Positions 1-7,300 of a DNA stretch of 7,943 nucleotides are shown piece after piece (positions within the stretch are counted from its first letter, which is position 1; every line of letters begins with the position of its first letter). The stretch lies in the NCBI GenBank assembly GCA_947505565.1, contig CANNLB010000083.1:1-7943 (forward strand). The letters are read 5' to 3'. The notes below the pieces were generated by a model that saw only the letters and a list, made by a program, of their open reading frames with translations, made no database searches and was not told where the DNA came from. Made by a program: the position numbers and the translations under genes. This DNA comes from Acidobacteriota bacterium (GTDB lineage Bacteria > Acidobacteriota > Terriglobia > Bryobacterales > Bryobacteraceae).

Positions 1-998
1 CGGAGAAATGGACCCCGGAGATGTGGCAGCACTATACCGAGGTGCCAGAGGACCCGCGTTACCGCGAAATTATTGAGAAGGCGAAGCTTTTGCTTCCGGC
101 CCATTTGCGGGGCATTCCGATCGCACAGGCGCTGGCCGTAAAGTTCTGGATGGACAAGAACACCACCTACAACTTGAAGGTCCCGGCGCTTGACGAGGAC
201 GCTGATCCTGTGGCGAATTTCCTGTTCGGCGACCGTAATGGTTACTGTGTGCATCTAGCGCATTCGGCGGTCTATCTATTTCGAACGCTGGGTGTTCCGG
301 CGCGGGTTAGCTTGGGGTACGCCGTTGGTTCCCGGCAGCGCGGAGACGGTTCGACGATTCTCATCCGCAATGGGGATGCCCACGCCTGGCCCGAAGTCTA
401 CGTGCGGGGTTTGGGTTGGGTGGTGTTGGACATTACGCCAGAGAAGGTGGTTACGCCGCCACAGGAAGAAAAGGTGGATCAGGACCTGCAGCGGATGCTG
501 GGCGAGATGGCTCGGCAGACCCCTGGGTCCCCGAAAGAGGAAAATCCCCCGGCTGGGGATGGCGATCTCCGGAAGGCATTGGCCGAAGCGTTACGAGGGT
601 TGAGCCAGGCTATGGTGCCGGTGCTCCTGCTGACCTTGGCCGCTCTGTACCTGATGAAGATCTGGCGTCGGATGGAGCCTCGGTTCTGCGGCCCGGCTCG
701 CTTGCCGGTGGCGTCTTACCGGGCGACGCTCGATGGGCTGGCCGATCTTGGTTTCTATCGCGACTACGGAACCTCTCGGGAGGCATTCGCCAAGCGTCTG
801 GCCGAGAAGGCTCCCGACCTGGGCGACCTCACGGCGCTGCATATGCGCGCTGCGCTGGGCCCGGGTGTCCCCCCCGTTGGTCGGGCAAGATATCTAGCTC
901 TCTCGGCGGCGATTGCTCGTCAGGCGGGCCAAGGCATTCGATGGTGGCGGCGGGCACTCGGTGTGCTGCATCCGCTTTCTTGGTGGAAAGTTTCGTAA
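1..998 (+). CDS. Transglutaminase-like membrane protein, TgpA type (5' partial)
   Basis: The reading frame is open to the left edge (first full codon at base 3), so the gene starts outside the window; the ATG at 21 is probably internal. Numbering from that ATG, residues about 30-140 form a transglutaminase-like core with the papain-like triad in the expected order: Cys76 in GYCVHLA, His121 in DAHAWPEVY and Asp137 in VVLDITPE. A polar linker (about 142-190) leads to one hydrophobic membrane segment (about 197-213) followed by basic KIWRR. A C-terminal segment (about 230-300) resembles the DUF4129-like tail of TgpA proteins. That family usually has several N-terminal membrane helices before the core, which would lie upstream of the window. 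Family knowledge places the core on the outer face of the membrane, where it may act as a peptidase or crosslinking enzyme; the substrate is unknown. The stop (996-998) lies 2 nt before the MoxR start, implying one operon. Confidence 0.85.
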   Translation, partial: EKWTPEMWQHYTEVPEDPRYREIIEKAKLLLPAHLRGIPIAQALAVKFWMDKNTTYNLKVPALDEDADPVANFLFGDRNGYCVHLAHSAVYLFRTLGVPARVSLGYAVGSRQRGDGSTILIRNGDAHAWPEVYVRGLGWVVLDITPEKVVTPPQEEKVDQDLQRMLGEMARQTPGSPKEENPPAGDGDLRKALAEALRGLSQAMVPVLLLTLAALYLMKIWRRMEPRFCGPARLPVASYRATLDGLADLGFYRDYGTSREAFAKRLAEKAPDLGDLTALHMRAALGPGVPPVGRARYLALSAAIARQAGQGIRWWRRALGVLHPLSWWKVS

Positions 999-1000
999 AC

Positions 1001-2053
1001 ATGGACCCCTTAAACAATTCCGCTCTTCATCCCCTTTCTCCGGCCGCCGAGGTGGCTCGCGTTCTGGGTAATCGCTTGCGTGCGGCCATCAAGGGCCGCG
1101 ACGAGGTGATTAATTTGATCCTCACCGCACTCTTCGCCGACGGCCACGTCCTTCTAGAAGACTATCCCGGCTCGGGAAAAACGACGCTAGCCAAAGCGCT
1201 TGGAGAGTCGATTAATGATCCGAACGGGGCCCATATTGCGCCCTTCCGCCGGGTCCAGTTCACCCCTGACCTGCTGCCCAGTGATATCACCGGCGTGAGT
1301 ATCTTCGATCCGCCGACGGGCCGGTTCGAGTTCCGTCCGGGGCCAATCTTCGCCCATATCCTGTTGGCCGACGAAATCAACCGGACCTCGCCCAAGGTGC
1401 AATCGGCGATGCTCGAATCGATGGCAGAAAAACAGGTGACGGTGGACAACGTCACCTATCCGTTGGACCAGCTTTTCTTTGTGATCGCAACTCAAAACCC
1501 GCGCGATCTGGCGGGCACTTACCCTTTGCCGGTCGCTCAACTGGATCGGTTCCTGTTCAAGATCAATATGGACTATATTGATCGCGAGTCTGAGGTCGAA
1601 GTCCTCAACACGCGTCGCGAACGCCGTTCGGCGCCGACGGAACGGTTGGTCGGCCGTGATGAAGTGATCGTCGCACGGCAGTTGATCGAGCAGTACGTCT
1701 ACGTCCATCCGCTGATCAATCACTGCCTCGTGGATACAGCCCGGAATCTCCGCTCGCATAAGAAAGTTTTGCAGGGTCTGAGCACCCGCAGCCTTGTTCT
1801 GATGATCCCCGCCTTGCAGTCGATGGCGATGCTTGCCGGTCGGGACTTTGTCTCTCCGGAGGACATTCACTACCTGGCCCCGTACGTATTCGGGCATCGT
1901 TTAGTGATCGCCCCCGGTGCTGGGGAGATGAAAAAGGTGGTGCACGAATGCCTCGCTGGTCCGCTCGAACAATTAACGCGGATGACGCTGGCAGGGCAAA
2001 CCCCGGTCCCCGCTCCGCCCGCTGATCCTTTCCCGCTTGCTCCGGTGAACTAA
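1001..2053 (+). CDS. MoxR-family AAA+ ATPase
   Basis: A 350-residue cytoplasmic ATPase of normal MoxR length. Visible motifs: Walker A YPGSGKT (55-61, Lys60), Walker B ILLADEINR (120-128, Asp124-Glu125), sensor 1 ATQNP (163-167, Asn166), a likely arginine finger in VAQLDRF (Arg183), and a sensor-2-like GLSTRS (Arg263) in the C-terminal lid. MoxR proteins are chaperone-like ATPases that help mature or activate protein complexes, often alongside DUF58/VWA proteins and transglutaminases. The ATG at 1001 was chosen because homology to the family begins within a few residues of it, it sits 2 nt after the preceding stop, and a weak purine-rich site (GGAAAG, 985-990) precedes it. The frame is open back to 416, but that extension lies inside the transglutaminase gene and looks non-biological. 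The last 20 residues are Pro/Ala-rich and probably disordered. The client is unknown; the neighbouring transglutaminase and TPR protein are the obvious candidates. Confidence 0.93.
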   Translation: MDPLNNSALHPLSPAAEVARVLGNRLRAAIKGRDEVINLILTALFADGHVLLEDYPGSGKTTLAKALGESINDPNGAHIAPFRRVQFTPDLLPSDITGVSIFDPPTGRFEFRPGPIFAHILLADEINRTSPKVQSAMLESMAEKQVTVDNVTYPLDQLFFVIATQNPRDLAGTYPLPVAQLDRFLFKINMDYIDRESEVEVLNTRRERRSAPTERLVGRDEVIVARQLIEQYVYVHPLINHCLVDTARNLRSHKKVLQGLSTRSLVLMIPALQSMAMLAGRDFVSPEDIHYLAPYVFGHRLVIAPGAGEMKKVVHECLAGPLEQLTRMTLAGQTPVPAPPADPFPLAPVN

Positions 2054-3957
2054 TGCGCCTGCTGCTGCTGCTCGTCCTCTGCATCTCCGCTCTTCTGGCT
2101 GAAGAGCTCGATCTGGCTTCGGCTCGGAACCTGATCAATTCCGGCCGCTTTGTGCGGGTTCGAGAGATCGCTGAGCAGACGCTGCGCGAGAACAAGCAGT
2201 CCGTCATGGGCAACTACCTGATGGGCGTGGCGATGTACCGGGGCGAGGCGAATCTCCCCTTGGCCCGCTACTATCTTGGCCGAGCCAGGACGCTCGTCGA
2301 GCAAGCCGAAGCGGTCGGTTTCGACAACAATCGTTCCGAGCTCCACTCGAACGTGCTGTTTGAGTTACTTCTCGTCGCCGGACTGACGGAGAAGCACGAT
2401 GAGCAACTGAAGATTGTCGCCGAGTTCAATCGGCTTTTCCGAATCGATCTGGGGGAGCGCACAGGCTGGGCGCTGATGAAGCTTGGACGAAACGATGAGG
2501 CCCGCAGGCTGATGCGACGCTACGTGGAGTCGAAGGACCCCGACATTCGTCGCGGGGCCCTGAACACGATCGGTTCGATCGAGATGACCCTCGGTAACTA
2601 TGAAGAAGCCTTCCGTTGGTTCACCATCTTGAAGAGCGAATTGACCGAGCGGGACCGCGTCAATATCGCCACGCTCGTGCGGAACCGGGCCGAAGTGGCG
2701 ACTGTCTTGCTGCGCTTCCAGGAAGCCGAGGCAGATACCCTCTATGCGACAAAGCACTTTCATCCTTCAAGTAACTCGAACCCGTGGATGTCGCTTGCCC
2801 TGCTCTACGTCGGAGAAGGCCGACTGGCCGAGGCGCTCGGCGCTCTCCGCAACATGCACACTTGGGACAAACGCAGCGACCCTACCCTGGAACAACAACG
2901 CTGGAGCGATGGCCAGCAAGCCACGGCAATCGTTCTCGTGGCCGCCGGCTACAACACCGAAGCGCTGAACATCCTGCGCAAGATTCGTAACAAGCCAGAC
3001 CGTCGCGGCGTTACGAGCGGCAATGCCGAACAGGCTGAAATAGCCTTGTTGTACCTCTATCGGGAGGCGTTGCAGTTACAGCGCGAGCAACTCCGTGAAG
3101 AGATGAGCTGGAATAGTGTGCCGGAATGGGCGGTCACCCTTTGGGAACGCCTCAAGGTGGAGCTGGAGCTGTGGGCGGCCAACAGTCGTCTCAACTCCCT
3201 GCTCGTGCCGATGCGTCGGCTGAATTGGATCCTGCGTCCTTACGCACCGGATTCTCCGATCGTAGAATGGATGCGTCCGGGGCTGCATACCCCGGTCGGC
3301 GATGGACTCGTCCAAGTGGGATTGCAGCAACTACTAGCGCGAACGGGCAAGAACGCGGATCGCGAGAAAGCGTATATCCAAGCAGCCCTCGGCGAGACGC
3401 TCGCTGGCCAGGGATCCTACGCGAGAGGGCTGGCGGCGCTGGCTGCTGCGCGCAATTCCCTGCCTCAGGAAGAGGTTCTGCTCCGTGCCCGGGTCGAAGT
3501 GTTGATCGGCTACGCGAATGAACGGCTCGGCCAGACGGAAGCGTCGATCACGGCCTACAGGAACGGTCTCGAGCGGAATCCGGGTCTGTTCCGCACGCTT
3601 GCTATTGCCTTACCGGTGACGTTTTCGCCGGACGCGAGCGAGGCGGCCAAAGCCACCGTTACGTTCCTCGAAAAGAGCCCGCGTTTCGTGCGCGGCCGAG
3701 GTTTTTCGCTTTCGGTCTTCGCGGCGGGGAACCGTTTGGCCGCGCGGCTCTCCGGCCGCGACGGGACGATGTTTATGCAGGCTTCGGTCGTGCAGCTACC
3801 GGATGCCACGCTGACCGCTCGGCTGCTGGCCAAGGAGATCCATCGCAGGGCGTTTGCCGCCAAGCTGGACCTGTCTCAATCCGACCTGAACTCGCTCGAC
3901 GGCTCCACGACGGCGGGCGATACCATGCAGCTTAAAGAGATGTTTGGGATTCAATAG
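2053..3957 (+). CDS. Secreted TPR-repeat protein of unknown function
   Basis: A 634-residue protein. The N-terminus (Met-Arg, then a Leu-rich hydrophobic run to about residue 16, then EELD) looks like a Sec signal peptide cleaved near ALLA|E, so the protein is probably periplasmic. Cys10 follows LVL, a poor lipobox, so a lipoprotein is unlikely. Helix-turn-helix TPR-like units with the usual small-residue and Gly/Tyr spacing are visible near residues 28-80, 135-160, 168-197, 245-270, 288-312, 442-470 and 482-512. Residues 320-440 are helical and Trp/Leu-rich without clear repeats. The last 120 residues (about 515-634) do not look like TPR: they include a strand-rich stretch (FSLSVFAAGN, MFMQASVVQL) and I do not recognise them. 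The ATG overlaps the MoxR stop by one base (TAATG), which suggests translational coupling; only a weak GGTGA (2044-2048) precedes it. A scaffold role at the envelope for the MoxR/transglutaminase system is inference from context. Confidence 0.85.
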   Translation: MRLLLLLVLCISALLAEELDLASARNLINSGRFVRVREIAEQTLRENKQSVMGNYLMGVAMYRGEANLPLARYYLGRARTLVEQAEAVGFDNNRSELHSNVLFELLLVAGLTEKHDEQLKIVAEFNRLFRIDLGERTGWALMKLGRNDEARRLMRRYVESKDPDIRRGALNTIGSIEMTLGNYEEAFRWFTILKSELTERDRVNIATLVRNRAEVATVLLRFQEAEADTLYATKHFHPSSNSNPWMSLALLYVGEGRLAEALGALRNMHTWDKRSDPTLEQQRWSDGQQATAIVLVAAGYNTEALNILRKIRNKPDRRGVTSGNAEQAEIALLYLYREALQLQREQLREEMSWNSVPEWAVTLWERLKVELELWAANSRLNSLLVPMRRLNWILRPYAPDSPIVEWMRPGLHTPVGDGLVQVGLQQLLARTGKNADREKAYIQAALGETLAGQGSYARGLAALAAARNSLPQEEVLLRARVEVLIGYANERLGQTEASITAYRNGLERNPGLFRTLAIALPVTFSPDASEAAKATVTFLEKSPRFVRGRGFSLSVFAAGNRLAARLSGRDGTMFMQASVVQLPDATLTARLLAKEIHRRAFAAKLDLSQSDLNSLDGSTTAGDTMQLKEMFGIQ

Positions 3958-3981
3958 CGCGTTAGCCCGCGATTGAATCCC
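3946..3981 (+). terminator. Hairpin overlapping the TPR stop codon, probable terminator
   Basis: The arms GGGATTCAAT (3946-3955) and ATTGAATCCC (3972-3981) are perfectly complementary over 10 bp. After a two-base bulge (AG, 3956-3957) the stem continues as CGCG (3958-3961) with CGCG (3968-3971) around a TTAGCC loop. The left arm encodes the last three codons and the first base of the TAG stop. No T-tract follows on the plus strand (next bases CGGGAGTTCG), so this is not a textbook intrinsic terminator. It could be a U-less terminator, a 3'-end stabilising stem, or an RNA-processing site closing the operon. Confidence 0.6.
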
Positions 3982-4101
3982 CGGGAGTTCGGACGCTGGT
4001 GTTGTGGCGTAGCGCAGGCGAAGGGGGGAAATAGGTCGGCAGCATTACTGCGAATGATTTGTGGGAGCGTGCAAGCGGTATGGCGGCGCTGAATACTGTG
4101 C

Positions 4102-4125
4102 CACCTGGCCCCCTTCGGCCGGGTG
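4102..4125. repeat. GC-rich hairpin of copy A
   Basis: CACCTGGCC (4102-4110) pairs with GGCCGGGTG (4117-4125) over 9 bp with one T-G wobble (read on the plus strand) around the loop CCCTTC. It occupies the same place in copy A as the 4279-4305 hairpin does in copy B, directly before a shared CAGGACGGG in A and shortly before it in B. The stem is kept while its bases differ, which hints that the structure matters. No T-tract flanks it. Confidence 0.6.
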
Positions 4126-4161
4126 CAGGACGGGAGGTAGCCGATGAGCCCGGGAGATGGG

Positions 4162-4177
4162 CTCGCGATATCGCGAG
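4162..4177. repeat. Perfect 16-bp palindrome
   Basis: CTCGCGATATCGCGAG is a perfect self-complementary 16-mer with no spacer. It overlaps the right arm of the GAGCCC/GGGCTC hairpin and the start of the conserved 29-bp block. The matching part of copy B (around 4334-4351) keeps ATATCG and GAG but is no longer symmetric. It could be a dimeric protein binding site or a mobile-element end; the sequence alone does not decide. Confidence 0.7.
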
Positions 4178-4209
4178 TTAAAGGCTGCAATTTTCGAAAG
4201 TGATTTTAG

Positions 4210-4368
4210 CGGCAGCCGACAGAATCGAGAATGATTTGCTGAGACACACAAACGCAGAGGCTGGCATCAGACACCTATCCTACCCGGCCCCTTGGGGCGG
4301 GTAGGCCGGGAAAGCTCAGGACGGGGCTAAGGGGTGAGAATATCGAGAGTGAAAGGCGGTAAGTTTCG
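4210..4368. repeat. Intergenic tandem element, copy B
   Basis: Second diverged copy, about 172-191 bases downstream of the matching landmarks in copy A: CGGCAGC (4210-4216), GAATGATTTG (4229-4238), a GC hairpin (4279-4305), CAGGACGGG (4317-4325) and the conserved 29-bp block (4340-4368). That block matches copy A at 24 of 29 positions with no gaps. The gap between CAGGACGGG and the block is 14 bases here and 33 in A, because the second hairpin of A has no clear counterpart. The copy ends 6 bases before the end of the minus-strand gene at 4375. Confidence 0.6.
4279..4305 (-). terminator. Strong GC hairpin downstream of the 2-oxoglutarate dehydrogenase gene
   Basis: CCTACCCG (4279-4286) pairs perfectly with CGGGTAGG (4298-4305). 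After a bulged G, CCC/GGG extends the stem to a CTTG loop, giving 11 bp. It lies about 70 bases beyond the stop of the minus-strand gene, so it could terminate or stabilise that transcript. Neither side has a T-tract, and the stem belongs to repeat copy B, so it may instead be part of the repeat element itself. Confidence 0.45.
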
Positions 4369-4374
4369 CAGGAA

Positions 4375-7300
4375 CTACCGCTTCTTGCGGGCGACCAGGC
4401 GCATGCGCGGCTGGGGCTTCGAGGTGGCGTCGATGGCCTCTTCCACCAACTCCGTCTGCTCGAAGTTATGCCGCTTGAGCGAACCCGCGGCCGGGCTGGC
4501 CGACTCGCCCCGCCCGATATACCGCAGTACCCGACGACTCTGGTCGAGCAGCGGCTGCACATGGTCGCGGACAAAGTGCCACGCCCCCATGTTCTGCGGC
4601 TCTTCCTGGACCCAGCAAACTCCCGCCGTTACGGGGTACCGAGCCAGGACATCCTGCAACTCGGCTGAGGGGAACGGATAAACCTGTTCCACCCGGATCA
4701 ACGCGACGTTGGTGACCCCCTGCTTCTCTCGTGCGTCCGCCAGATCGTAATGCACTTTTCCGGTCGATAGGACCACGCGCTTCACCCGGGTCGCCTCCGT
4801 CAGCGTCGTATCCCCGATGATTTCGCAGAAGCCACCGCTGGTCAGCTCGTTCAGGGTAGAACTCGCCCGCGGCAACCGCAGCATCCCCTTCGGAGTAAAC
4901 ACCACGAGAGGCTTCCGCATACCGCGCCGATCGTCGCCGCCGTGCATTTGACGCCGGAGCAGATGGAAATACTGCGCGGCGGTGGTTGGGTAGACGACTT
5001 GCATGTTCTCTTCCGCGCACAAGGTCAGAAAACGTTCGATGCGCGCCGAAGAATGCTCTGGGCCTTGACCTTCCTGGCCGTGCGGCAGCAACATCACGAG
5101 CCCGCTAGGCTGTCCCCATTTCTGTTGGGAGCAGGTGATGAACTGGTCGATCATGATCTGCGCGCCGTTGACGAAGTCGCCGAACTGGGCTTCCCACAGA
5201 ACCAAGCACAGCGGATCCGCCACCGAGAACCCGAACTCGAAGCCGAGCACGGCGTATTCACTCAAACACGAATCCCACACTTCAATCCGCGCCTGATTCG
5301 GGGCCAGATGTTGCATCGGGACGTAGCGTTCCCCGGTCTCGGCGTCAGAAAAGACAAGATGCCGCTGCGAAAACGTTCCGCGTCCGGAATCCTGGCCGCT
5401 CAGGCGTACCGGGGTCCCTTCGAGCACCAACGTGCCGAACGCGAGAGCCTCAGCAGCCGCCCAATCGATGGCTCCGCCCTCCAGGCTCTGCAACCGCCGA
5501 TCCACGATCGGCTTCAGCTTGGGATGTAGATGGAAATCTTCCGGGAAGGTGGTCGAACCGTAAATCACCCGCTCTAGAATCGCTCGATCGACGGCGGTCT
5601 GCGGAATCTCGCGCCGCACGTCGGAATCGTCGACGACCGCCAATTCCTGGAATTCGTACTGCTGGGCGTTGGCTTGGCTGCGCGCCTGCGCATCGGAAAG
5701 GCGCTGGGTGATCGCCTTTTTCATCCGCTCAATTTCATCGGCGGAAAGCACCTTGTCCCGCACCAACCGTTCGGAGAACAGCGTTGCGACCGAAGGCTGC
5801 TGCCGAATCTTCCGATACATGATCGGCTGCGTGTAGCTCGGTTCGTCGCCTTCGTTATGACCGTGGCGACGGTAGCAGACCATGTCGATCACAACGTCCT
5901 TCTTGAACTGTTGCCGGAAGTCGAACGCCAACTGGGCCACTCGAATGCAGGCCTCGGGGTCATCGCCGTTCACATGAAAAATCGGGGCGTCGACGATCCG
6001 AGCCACGTCCGTACAGTAGAGCGAACTCCGGTAGGATTCCGGCTGCGCGGTAAAGCCGATCTGGTTATTGATCACCAGATGCAGCGTGCCGCCGGTTTTG
6101 TAGCCTTCGAGTTGGGACATGTTCAGCGTTTCCGCCACGACGCCTTGGCCGATAAAGGCCGCGTCACCGTGGATGAGCAGCGGAATCACCCGCTCCCGCT
6201 TCGCGTCGCCCAAACGATCCTGTTTCGGCCGCACCACACCTTCGACGACGGGGTTTACTGCTTCCAAGTGCGACGGGTTCGGCGCCACGCTGACGACGAT
6301 CTCACGACCGGACGGCGACCGGCGAACGCCGCTCGCGCCCAAGTGATACTTCACGTCCCCGGAGCCTTGCATCGAACCTTCGTACGGATTCCCATCAAAC
6401 TCGCTGAAGATCATCTCCGGCTTCTTGCCAATGATGTTAGTCAGAATGTTCAAACGCCCGCGGTGCGCCATGCCGATCACGATCTCGTGAACGCCATGGT
6501 CGGCCGCCCGGGTCACGAACTCATCCAGAATCGCTACTGTCGACTCCCCGCCTTCAAGCGAGAAGCGCTTGTGGCCAACGAACCGGTTGCCGAGAAACTG
6601 TTCAAAACCTTCCGCTTCCAGCACACGTTCCAGCGCCCGTACCCGCTCGCCTTCGCTCAACGGCCAATTGTTCGCCTGTGGTTCCATCCGCTGCTGCAGC
6701 CAGGTCTTCTGCTCCGGCGACTGGATGTACATGTACTCGCAACCGATCTTGCCGCAGTAGGTCTGCCGCATCTTTTCGAGCAGTTCGCGCAGCGTCGCCA
6801 CGATATGCGCTGCCCCTTCGCCCACGGCCGCCCCGAGCGATCCCGTTACGAACTCCCGGTCCAGGTCCCAAATCGTCAGGCCGTAGTGGGCCGGATCCAG
6901 TTCCGGGTGGTAGTGGATCTCCGAGCCGAGCGGATCCAAATCGGCAATCAGATGGCCACGCATCCGATACGCGTTGATCAACTGCAGAACCGAGCTTTCC
7001 TTGCCGACTTCCACTTGGCGGAAGCCGCCGGATGGACGCGACATGGCGGTCCGATCCGCTTCCCACTTTACGGGCTGGTGCGGCATGCGGAGATCCTGGA
7101 AGATCTCGTTGTAGAAGTTGTCGTCGCCCTGCAGTAACCCCTGCAGCTTGCCCAGGAACGCGCCGCTCTCGGCTCCTTGAATAATCCGATGGTCGTAGGT
7201 GCAGGTGACCATCATCACCTTGCCGATGCCGAGCATCGCCCGCATCTCATCGGTCACGCCCTGGTACTCGGCCGGGAAATCGATCGCGCCAGTGGCGATA

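Larger units (their letters stand above)
4037..4200. repeat. Intergenic tandem element, copy A
   Basis: First of two diverged copies in direct orientation. Landmarks in order: CGGCAGC (4037-4043), GAATGATTTG (4052-4061), a GC hairpin (4102-4125), CAGGACGGG (4126-4134), a second hairpin with arms GAGCCC/GGGCTC (4146-4151 and 4159-4164), a 16-bp palindrome (4162-4177), and a conserved 29-bp block (4168-4196) that begins ATATCG and ends TTTCG. All but the second hairpin and the perfect palindrome recur in the same order in copy B. The outer limits are approximate, set by the first and last shared landmarks. The orientation of any functional unit is unknown. Confidence 0.6.
3958..4374. other. Convergent intergenic region with no credible gene
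   Basis: These 417 bases lie between two converging genes. The short open frames crossing it on either strand have no recognisable domain and no ribosome-binding site, and several run into flanking genes in another frame. The stretch 3982-4036 shows nothing specific. Almost all of the rest is taken up by two diverged tandem repeat copies with GC-rich hairpins (annotated separately). No tRNA, riboswitch or promoter pattern could be supported by eye. Confidence 0.7.

Noticed and set aside
416..1000. Upstream in-frame extension of the MoxR gene
   Set aside because: The extension overlaps the transglutaminase gene in another frame, is Gly/Arg/Ser-rich with no family similarity, and MoxR homology starts just after the ATG at 1001.
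2053..2100. Lipoprotein signal on the TPR protein
   Set aside because: Cys10 is preceded by LVL, whereas a lipobox needs a small residue (Gly, Ala or Ser) directly before Cys; ordinary Sec cleavage near residue 16 fits better.
3951..4251. Short minus-strand open frames in the intergenic region
   Set aside because: They run through hairpins and repeat landmarks, have low-complexity composition, no ribosome-binding site and no recognisable motif.
4037..4368. CRISPR array
   Set aside because: There are only two long, diverged copies, with no short identical repeats separated by uniform spacers.
4334..4681. Plus-strand open frame of 115 codons
   Set aside because: It begins in repeat copy B and continues antisense through the conserved C-terminus of the dehydrogenase, so it is a shadow frame.
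5674..7137. Long plus-strand open frame (487 codons) antisense to the dehydrogenase gene
   Set aside because: It lies entirely within the well-supported Kgd coding region, is rich in His, Arg and Pro as expected from a GC-rich antisense shadow, and shows no domain or ribosome-binding site.
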